Assembly: GCA_008973525.1 (NCBI GenBank)
Contig: WACJ01000528.1
Coordinates: 1,674,001-1,738,000 of the forward strand
Source of the DNA: Stenopsyche tienmushanensis
Lineage: Eukaryota; Arthropoda; Insecta; Trichoptera; Stenopsychidae
Length of the DNA stretch: 64,000 bases
Reading direction: 5' to 3'
The translations under genes and the position numbers were made by a program. The notes under the pieces were generated by a model, which was given only the letters and a program-made list of their open reading frames with translations, did not search any database and had not been told where the DNA came from. This document shows, piece by piece, positions 56,131 to 64,000 of the stretch (position 1 is the stretch's first letter; each line of letters begins with the position of its first letter).

Positions 56131-56399
56131 ATTGCCCTCTTCAATAAATTATCAAAGATGTATGTAAGATGGAACTTTTACTACTTTTTGTTTAAAAAAT
56201 AAAAGGACCATCACTTTATGTACTATAATTGAGCAGATCAATATGTTTCGATATATTATTTTCCCCAAAAATCCTAAAAATGCATCTTGGGGGTTGTTTT
56301 GATATAACCAAAATCATCTCGAAATGTTATTTTTTTCGAGTAAATAAATTCTCGAAGGCAAAGTGCTATATATATTGTAGATTTTATGGGTAAGAATAA

Positions 56400-56606
56400 A
56401 TCTAAATACCTGGCTTTATGCCCTAGATACATTCCGGAAGAGTTGGCCATAAAGCGAAAAGTTGTATAAAGTAGAAGCTGAAACCAAACAAAAGGTCGCT
56501 AATTGTACAATATTTTTTGGCCGTATAAGGAAACATTGTGGCCGTAAATCGAAAAATGCCATTATATAAAATATCATTATAGCGACTGTATAAGGAAGTA
56601 TAAGTG
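56400..56606 (-). mobile_element. putative pogo/Tigger-like end
   Basis: The right end, read inverted from 56606 ('cacttatacttccttatac'), follows TA and is styled like the Tigger ends elsewhere in the window; 'ggccgtataagg' and 'ggccgtaaatcg' repeats lie inside. The left terminus was not identified. The 115-codon minus-strand frame at 56416-56763 runs through the terminus and is probably chance. Confidence 0.35.
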
Positions 56607-57103
56607 TATTAAATAAATGATATTTCTCGTATAAATCACAAAGATAAAATTGGGAGAAATTATTGGTAAACAATTGAGGTTTTTTCCATCTGTTCTTTAT
56701 CTTTTTGATCATTGAATCATTTCTTAAAAATAATGTCACTATAATGAAAATCCCATATAACAATTGTGTATCGTCTCCAAAACTGTTGCTAATTTAAATC
56801 CCTCGAACATCATTTAACTTTAAAAAGGTTCTGATGTGTATTTGTAGGGATTTATCAGGAGTGATTCATTATGATTTATTTTAATCTGGGCACACAGTAT
56901 ACAGTATGTTCACTCGAAATTACACCATCTGATTATCTAATTTTCGAGTTTTTAGAGCGTCTATCTTTTGAAATCCAAAGAAATATTCTTCAAAGAAAAA
57001 TCAAAAGTTTTCCAAATGAGGGTTTTATAAACTGTATTATATCTAAAAGATGACTATAAATAATTATGGAAATTATTTTGTAATATAAAAAATGTAATTT
57101 CTA
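56607..57103. other. AT-rich stretch, nothing seen
   Basis: A 60-codon frame at 56871-57053 includes 'TPSDYLIFEFLERLSFE', which recalls the third-Asp block of a mariner ('.PSDYhlF..l...l'), but the flanking sequence gives no further support. Confidence 0.4.
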
Positions 57104-57770
57104 ATTTTTCAAATATAACCCGGAATTTTGCTGTACAAATTTATTAGTGATGTATAAAAATACAAATGGAGTATATTATTTTTCTACATGGTTCTCTTCA
57201 TTAGAAATATATTTATTTATTTGCGCACGTATTGTTCAACCGCAGCGTTGCCTTGGAATCGTTGCCCTCCTAATGCATCGTTCAATGGACCAAACATGTG
57301 GTAGTCACATAGGGTCATGTGTGGAATATAAGGAGGGTGTTAAAGAGTTTCCCAATATAATTGGGTAAGTTTATCACGAGTTATAGCTGTTGTATGCAGA
57401 ATAAGGGCAGGTCGAATCGGTTTTCTTTATATTTTGTTACGATAAGCAGTCTTAACATCATTTAGTAGCTAACAGTAGTATCTGTCTGTCATGTTGAAAA
57501 TGAATCAATAAAATACCTTTCGAGTCCTAAAATACCATAGACATCACTTTTCCAGCAGACTATTTCTCGACTTTTAGACCTTCACAAAGCTCTTGGAACC
57601 AATCAAACACTTAAATATTACTTCGTGAAACATCATCAAACTATGCCTCAAGTTTCCTCAAAATTTCACTTGATTTCAAACATTCGTTTATAAGAAAACA
57701 AATAATTACGCGTTGCGCAACAGAGAATGCTACTTCTCGCTTTCTTCCTTCAGTGACGAGATCAAATCAA
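57104..57770 (-). pseudogene. Mar-D mariner transposase, longest copy of its lineage
   Basis: Minus strand. From the 5' side: 'VFDWFQELCEGLKVEK' (N-terminal 'vf.WhkrF.eGR..veD' block), a deletion, 'SAGKVMSMVF.DSKGILLIHF' (block between the first and second catalytic Asp), 'TTAITRDKLTQLYWETL', 'HPPYIPHMTLCDYHMFG' (third catalytic Asp kept in 'CDYH') and 'LGGQRFQGNAAVEQYVR'. The first catalytic Asp block is deleted and the second ('HDNARPH') is unreadable. The 3' terminus near 57104 has lost its outermost bases. At 57715-57770 a stretch ('gcgttgcgcaacagagaatg') is an inverted copy of 29760-29815. Confidence 0.8.
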
Positions 57771-58911
57771 GGAAGATAATACATTATAATGATTTTAATC
57801 TATAATATGATTAGTATACTATTAGATATACCTGTATGTTCATTTATATAAATATTACGTATACAGAATGTTTAAAAACTAAATTCATATGAAATTCTAA
57901 ATGAATTACTCTGTGCCTCCGTTTTATCAATTATCTGATCCAGTTTAGTTTCAAAATATTTACTAGAGCGGAAATTCACGACGAGTCGGGATAAAATTGA
58001 ATCGTTCGTCTCTCAAAATATCCGTTATTGAGCGAAAATATTACAAAAGGTTTTCGAAAAAATACTTTGACAAGGCGAATGCGACAAAAGCGATTATTGC
58101 GTCCGTTTTGTACGATTTGTAATGTCATCGGCTACAAAGTGAAATGTTCGAAAAATAAAACCGAAAAAAATTGCACAAAGTATTTTTGGATTCGTTTCCT
58201 CCTGTTGTTGCAAATATGTGGACTCAGATGCTTTGTGATGCACCAGACCGTTCTTTTTATCGTCCGAGCGAAATATTTTACTGGAATACCGAAAAGATGA
58301 AAGATTGCTATTTTTCATGTATTTCATCCACGCCGCAAATAGCTCTTTTGTGATGTATTGGGATGAAAATTTAATAATATATTTGCGAATAAATACATTA
58401 ATTATGATTTGGCTATATTTTTGATTAAATATGTGCTTACATTGTTAAGACACTGACTAAATAGGGGATGAAATGAAAAATGCTATTTATCACATTGACA
58501 GTATCAAATATTAAAATGAAATGCATTAGTATGATTTAAACCGTCATTATTTAAAATAATAAATCCAAAAGTCTTTGGTGCTGAATACTGGTGCAATTTT
58601 CTGATGAAGACTTTCAGCTAATGGCTCAGATCGTTGGATTTAAGTTTCCGGTTTATTGTTGGCATATTCGCTTTTATTCTCATTGTTCCATGCTTTGTTT
58701 TTCCTCATACATTCACGTATTTTTACTTTGTTCGTCTTATATTTTTCATCCTCATGCGTTGAAATTATGATTCTACTAACGTTTTGCGTCATTCAGTCCG
58801 CTAATTTATTAATTAGCAATATTTTCATTGCAACAAATCAACACATATATTTGAATAGAACTGTAGAGTAAATTCACGTATTGTATATTTTATTAACCGA
58901 CTAATAAGATG
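57771..58911. other. no recognised gene
   Basis: 57950-58350 is a unique, slightly GC-richer island with a 90-codon ATG frame (58028-58300, 'MSENITKGFRKNTLTRRMRQ') and an opposing minus frame; no domain in either. The rest is AT-rich. Confidence 0.4.
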
Positions 58912-59982
58912 ATGGATTTTGTGTTGAACAAACAATTTACGCGAAATTGCATACTGTACGAATATCTTCTAAAAAATTAATGCAACAATTGCCACTAAAA
59001 TATATATTTGTGATACACTCGAAGAATCTCCAACTATTTGTCAATGCCATAGATGGTTTAAACAATTTAAAAGTGAAAATTTTAGTTTAGAAAATAAGGT
59101 CCGAAACGAGAGAAAGGTTAAATTGGATGACGATATTCTATGTGCTGAAATTGAATCAAATCCAACATAGACTATACGAGAATTAACAGACAAGCTTAGA
59201 TAATTCTGGAAAAGTATTTTAATACACTTGAAAAAAATAGGAAAGATCATAAAACAAGGGGTGTGGATACCGCACGACATTATTGATGATATCAAGGCGG
59301 TAGTATATGTCATGATTTAATCGATAATGAGAAAGAACAACCGTTTTTACACTATTTTGTGACTGGAGATGAAAAATGGATGTTGTATTCAAATCATAAA
59401 TGCAAAAAACAGTGGCTTTCAAAGGGTCAGATAAAGAAACCAACCCCTCGATCGGGTCTAACAGTAAATATCGCTCTTTTAAATGTATAGTGGGACTCCA
59501 AAAGGATAATCTATCATTAAGTCCTTCCATATGGTCAAATCATAACGAGGGAGATTTATTGTTCACTATTAGAAATTTTAAAAGTGGCGTTGAGTATGAA
59601 GAGGCTAGGTGTAGTCAACTATTGCAAAATTCTTTAGCAACATGATAATGCGCTACCCCATAAATCAAAGATGACCGAAAACAATTCAAAGGAACTCGAT
59701 TAGCAAACGATTACACATCCACCTTAATATCTTGTCCTTACTCTTTCCGACTATAATTTATTTAGATCGATCCAGCATTATTTATCGGGGGAAAAAATGT
59801 GATAAGGTGATATGAGGAATCGAAAAACATTTTATATCAAAACTCTTTGAATTTTAATCTCCCGGAATTAAATAGTTGGGAAAAGGATGTATCTATTGAA
59901 GGAAAATACATTGTATCGAAGAAATTATTTAAATAATTTTTGGTTTGAATTTAACTCGACATACCTAACTGGACAACCTATT
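58912..59982 (+). pseudogene. mariner transposase, Mar-F, nearly complete element
   Basis: ATG at 58912. The N-terminal part is legible with shifts: 'NKQFTRNCILYEYLLKN', 'ESPTICQCHRWFKQFKSEN' and 'KVKLDDDILCAEIESNPT'. Then 'KKIGKIIKQGVWIPHDI', 'TGDEKWMLYSNHKCKKQWLS' (first catalytic Asp) and 'QIKKPTPRSGLTVN'. Later, in other frames, 'QHDNALPHKSKM' (second Asp) and 'LFPTIIYLDRSS', where the third Asp is replaced. The C-terminus reads 'VSIEGKYIVSKKLF'. The 3' end shows 'ggacaaccta' near 59980, the inverted 'taggttgtcc' of a mariner terminus. It is of the same broad type as Mar-C but a distinct lineage. Confidence 0.85.
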
Positions 59983-60077
59983 ATATAGACAACTTGTAGC
60001 AAATTTGGACATATAGAATACAACTCTATAATATCTAATATTGACATCATCCAGGGATTTAAGTACAAAATGCGGTA

Positions 60078-60680
60078 CACTCAAACTTATTTTTGTGCGA
60101 TTTCGAAGTTATGCGGTTTTTTTGAAGCAATTTTTATTTCATAAAGAGTACGTATCGAGATATTTTGGATATTTTTTTTCCAGATTTCCAAAATTCCAAC
60201 AACTTACGCAGTTATAGCTATTTTAGTGACGCGACAACTCGGCCAGTCCTACCATAATTAAATCTTTTAACGCGTTTTTCTCGAAACTACTTTTTTCAAC
60301 ACGGTTGAAATCATATATCTCAAGTTTAAATTAATTAATTTACTTCAAACTGTGTACAAATCTTTTCTATATGACCCTCTATTATTCCTACCATATTTAT
60401 GTCAAAATATATATTTTAATTGTTTAAAAAGATTAAAACTGACGAAATAAGGCCGGCGTCAGATATCCTTAAAATTTTACCAATGATGCAAGACGTCCTT
60501 TAAATCTTACCAAAAGTGCTAATTTTTAACTAGCTTATTGTTTCCTAGTTTTTTATTAACTTTTTTTATGCGATTTTGGATATATTTTATATAGCCGTTT
60601 CAAAGTTATGCGGTTTTTAAAATCCATGGAACGCATCTTTACTTTATCTATGTAAGTCATACTTTATCTACGTAAGGCCG
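60078..60680 (+). mobile_element. Tigger-like element, right end lost
   Basis: Left end 'cactcaaacttatttttgtg' after TA (60076-60077), 5' signature 'gcgatttcgaagttatgcgg', shared middle ('aaatcttttaacgcgttttt'), 3' signature 'tttcaaagttatgcgg' near 60600. The last terminal repeat is missing; instead a short direct duplication of 'actttatcta.gtaag' occurs at 60640-60677. Confidence 0.75.
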
Positions 60681-62406
60681 ATATGATCCAATAAAAGTTG
60701 AGCGTCTCTATTGAAATGATTCTGTTTTCTTTAAATGCATAGTGCGTGAATAAAATTAGCGTGGAAAATCTATTACTGATATACTTTTTTGATAATTTGT
60801 TTATAGAGAATGAAGCAACCTTCGATGTTAATCACAGCCTCAGATTGATCTAGGTAGCGAGTAGAGGTGTATTTTATAACCTCAAGAGATAAATCCTAAA
60901 AAGCCTGGTAGATTTTCTTTCTAGCTCACCTTTTTTGTTATTTATGGATTGCAGTGAAGTGAATTTTAGACTACAGTACCAGAAAAAACATGAATTAAAA
61001 TATGATCTTCAAACTACTTCAGATTTTTTCAGCCGTGTTTAATTTGTACCAACTTTTTGTATACATTATAGTGATGATATAATTTCAAACAAGAACTCAT
61101 AGCGATCTTTGAACTTAAAAAAGTTGAGAAATTCATAGATTAAGACGGGCGAAAAATATGAAATTAAAGGAATTAGTAATGATACTAATTGGTTTATTCG
61201 TATTAAAACTAAAATTTACAATGAATCGAAGTGATATTATTTTTTATTCAGATCAATTGCTATCTTAATAGATTCCTTAATACAATAACGTATGTATCTA
61301 AATAATCGTTTCGTAGAAATACAGTGTTAATCGTGTTGTTCAAACATCTCATACTAAAGAGGCAAACCGAGCACTCACAATTAATTTTGGATTTCAGAAA
61401 ATGAAATTCAAATTAATACCAAGGAGTAAATATTATATGCTTAATGCTATGTAAATTAGGTAATTACAATTCAACCAAGATTCGGTCTTGCGCGAATATT
61501 TATCATTCTTAAGCTTTTTAAATTGCGAATTTTTAAATCAGCATGGCAGATGTCTCAGATGAGTCTTCAAAAAGACTCCGAACACTGTTTATTTTGGATA
61601 AGCCTGGAGTAGGCAAAAAAAAACGAACAGAATTAGGACAAACACAGTGGAAAGTATCATATTTAATATTCCCCTTGGTGTATTCATGATCCTTTTTGTG
61701 AGAGAACCAAACCATGAATTTCTCAAGTGACGCACTTTCTGCATACTCCAAAACATGAATGATGTATTATAAATCAAGAGCATGGCGAATCATGCTCTCA
61801 ATACTCATTGAGCTTTAGTTGAATGAATTTTAAATGAGCTTAATAGTATTAATACCCTCGGGAGCTTTTAAAACACTCGAATTCAATGCATTCAAATTCG
61901 CATATTCCTTATTGCATTTAAATATTCGGGTAACTGAAATTAATCATGCACATACACATATCGTTATCTTGGATACTTATTATGAAGTTTCTGGTTCAAA
62001 TTGTGGAAAATATTTTCACCGTATCTAAGCATTTGAGAGATCATAGATAATGATATTTTCGATTGTTAAACAAACTTTTCTGGATCTGAAATGATAAATA
62101 CTAGAATAGAGCAGGATATCAACTGCGAGAACTGAGGAAACCGGCGGAAAGAAAGCGTCCTTCCTACAACCAAGGCTATCGATCGAATCTTTCTATTTTT
62201 TTTTTTTTTTCTAGAACAATAGAAAAACAATGGAAAACCACCAAATCATTTTTTCCTGAATATTCTATAACCAACAATGGAGTTATTATAAATGATAAAT
62301 ATTACTTTAACAGCAGTTTAAAAATAGAATTATTACTTATCCATTACTCAAGCTATCTTATTCATGACTAGTTTTTAAATTATTTGCATGTTTTGATGAT
62401 CATATA
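60681..62406. other. no recognised gene; poly(T) at 62190
   Basis: AT-rich. At 61541 a true ATG opens a 48-codon frame ('MADVSDESSKRLRTLFILD') with no recognised domain. A run of 14 T's lies near 62197. No element ends were identified. Confidence 0.4.
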
Positions 62407-63105
62407 CACTTATGTCTGTTTTTATGCGATAGATACATTTCACGGGAAGTCGCATATAAAAAATTCGCATAAAAAAAACTTGAACTACATAAAAAATGTG
62501 GTTCCATTATTTTTAAAACTGCATATCTTCAAAAAATTGTAGTAGAATATATATTATAATTGCTTTATTAAAGTATATTTTGCTCAATAATTGTACAAAT
62601 TATTGTTATCAGTCAGCCTACATTTATTTGTCATCTGTGTTGAAATCATGAGTATTATTCAATTGTGTGCTATCAACAGTGTTTATTTATTTAAATACAA
62701 GTTTTATTCACGCTGCGACGGTCCTGACAGATAAGTGGATTTGTACGAATAATATGTGACGGACATACAAATATAGCATCTGAGTTTATTATGATAAATT
62801 AGCTCATTACTCTAAGGGTCAAACTTTGCGACGATTTAACCATCAATTTTTTACGAAGTTCGTGATAATGGAGATATTCAATTCTTAAGCCTTAGTGAAG
62901 ACTTGCCAGATTTAAAAACAATTCCGTTCGCTCATCGCCCTATACAAAATCACAGTATTACGATTGTAAGTAGTGTTATTTTAAGATTTTTTTTAATGCG
63001 AATTCGCATAAAAAAAAACTTTGTCCTCTATAGAAAAATGAGAAATAGGTTCCATTATTTTTGAAAATCGCATAAAAAAGATCCGCATAAAAATAGACCC
63101 AAATG
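62407..63105. mobile_element. pogo-like element, 699 bases
   Basis: Left end 'cacttatgtctgtttttatg' and inverted right end ('catttgggtctatttttatg' read backwards from 63105), TA on both sides (62405-62406 and 63106-63107). Internal repeats of 'cgcataaaaaa' lie just inside both ends. The middle shares a stretch with 9188-9480. No recognised transposase. The 68-base palindrome at 11171 is a minimal member. Confidence 0.7.
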
Positions 63106-63736
63106 TATCATATAATTTGAAAGTCATATCATAAATTTGTTTCCAAATTACTTATGTTCAAGAAACAAACAAGATTTACTACGTACATATAATGATTTGA
63201 TGAATTTCTTATGAAATATTTTCTTGTATCCGATTCTCATAACATGAAAATTTAATTCTTAGAAAAGTTTCTTACGGCGATAGCCAACATATGAAAATGT
63301 TAGGTTCTTCCGAAAGAAATCTATTATTATATCCTGGTTTTTCTTGATTAGATCTTAAACGCAACCAAAGCTACTTATAAGAGGCCTTATAAGGCCACTT
63401 ATAGTTTGGATAAAACTACCAATTTTAATATAGATACTTTAAATCGGATGACAAAATTAAAGTTTTGATATGATGCTATCCTTAAAACAGCTTAACGGCC
63501 GCCGACTCGTATTTGAGTCTTTGAAAAACTTCGGTTGCTGTCGTGGATTCTTATATGAATCCTATATCATACGTTCCATTCTATTGAAAAATTATTGGGT
63601 TACTAAGAGATCTAAAGTGGTTTAAGAAACATAGTTAATTTAGTAAAATGACAGTTTATTTGTTTTTTTTGCAAAATCGAAGACCGCCAGGCAAAATTCA
63701 TTAAAAAAACATGCGGTCGTTAAGCTGTTATTTAAT
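63106..63736. other. nothing seen
   Basis: AT-rich DNA with two short GC-richer words near 63490-63540. No gene or repeat is supported. Confidence 0.4.
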
Positions 63737-64000
63737 CAGATGCTCGTCCATCATCAACCAGAATCATCACAGAAACTATTATCTGCAAAATCAACCATAC
63801 ACTTTTATTCTAAACGAATTGTCAAAGTGAATAAGATGGGTATTTGGATGCCGCACGAATTGTCCGCGGATAATAAAGTAGCGCGATAGAACACATGTGC
63901 ATAATTATTGTAAATACAAAGAATGCAACGTGTTCCCCCCAAATTATTATTAGAGACGCGAAATTATAGCTGCGGAAGTTTTTGTTAAAAAATATAAACA
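63737..64000 (+). pseudogene. mariner transposase fragment, Mar-G, cut by the window edge
   Basis: One frame gives 'TRIITETIICKINHTLLF', the next 'KRIVKVNKMGIWMPHELS' and 'ADNKVAR', then a stop. This is the second helix-turn-helix and the 'lG...k.g.WvPHeL....k..R' linker of a mariner transposase. The catalytic blocks would lie to the right, but after the stop the sequence is degenerate up to the edge. The lineage is not determined, as neither end is in the window. Confidence 0.75.

Noticed and set aside
56416..56763. 115-codon minus-strand frame with hydrophobic segments
   Set aside because: It crosses a likely pogo/Tigger-type terminus and TA site, is AT-driven (Phe, Leu, Ile, Asn) and shows no motif.
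56871..57053. 'TPSDYLIFEFLERLSFE' as a mariner third-Asp block
   Set aside because: A single short similarity without the 'YSPDLA' lead-in or neighbouring mariner sequence on the same strand; it may be a scrap, but the evidence is too thin to annotate.
58094..58327. Opposing frames at 58028-58300 and 58094-58327
   Set aside because: Both strands open over the same bases, no recognisable domain in either, and no splice or polyadenylation context.
1..64000. CRISPR arrays, bacterial operons, phage genes
   Set aside because: No regularly spaced short repeats, ribosome-binding sites or prokaryotic gene order. The DNA is clearly eukaryotic.
1..64000. tRNA and rRNA genes
   Set aside because: I looked for the 'GGTTCGAATCC'-type T-arm and for conserved rRNA words and found none that fold with an acceptor stem.

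Overview
The window looks like a 64 kb piece of an AT-rich arthropod nuclear genome, most likely an insect. No single host marker fixes the taxon. The inference rests on the repeat content: several distinct mariner lineages, pogo/Tigger-like elements, hAT elements, jockey-like LINE scraps, Helitron-like and LTR-like pieces, plus long AT-rich stretches without genes. There is no bacterial-style gene organisation. No host gene could be confirmed. A few short open frames of better composition are flagged as possible single exons.

Most of what can be explained is transposon debris, nearly all of it dead. (1) Mariner/Tc1-type DD34D transposase remnants fall into at least seven lineages by terminal repeat and protein sequence: Mar-A (476-804, 24488-25035, loose end near 25583), Mar-B (11262-12017, 13977-14667), Mar-C (36804-38060, the only near full-length copy), Mar-D (29642-29925, 46505-46778, 57104-57770), Mar-E (27640-28330), Mar-F (58912-59982) and Mar-G (63737 to the right edge). 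(2) A second DDE family, with a conserved 'DLTPLDFF' motif, leaves scraps at 3965-4075, 6010-6340, 19185-19430, 22054-22330 and 32270-32590. (3) Tigger-like copies lie at 15100, 28462, 31339, 34812, 44545 and 60078; related but distinct pogo-like elements lie at 11119-12226, 11171-11238, 62407-63105 and perhaps 56400-56606. (4) There are four hAT groups: the 'tagggaatc' family (41587, 46779, 50105), a ZMYM-like end (4119-4735, 44269-44540), a 'cagcggttct' MITE (22877, 34587) and a Buster/ZBED-type transposase fragment (52604-53180). (5) Retroelement debris: LINE reverse-transcriptase scraps at 8050 and 46324, a LINE tail at 51965, and LTR-like units at 8737, 21605, 47395, 53345 and 55860. (6) Helitron-like repeats lie at 1-190, 31567-31911 and 47592-47795.

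Nested insertions give a relative chronology: a mariner and a small palindrome inside a pogo-like element (11119-12226), a hAT inside a mariner (46505-47336), and a Helitron-like piece inside a Tigger (31339-32135). The long stretches between elements are mostly AT-rich and featureless, with modestly GC-richer unique islands (for example 1100-1330, 12960-13700, 39840-40640, 43130-43430) that could be intronic or intergenic conserved DNA. The best candidates for host or recent coding sequence are the short frames at 52189-52434, 42157-42345 (minus), 54701-54904 and 22581-22787. None has an assured function.
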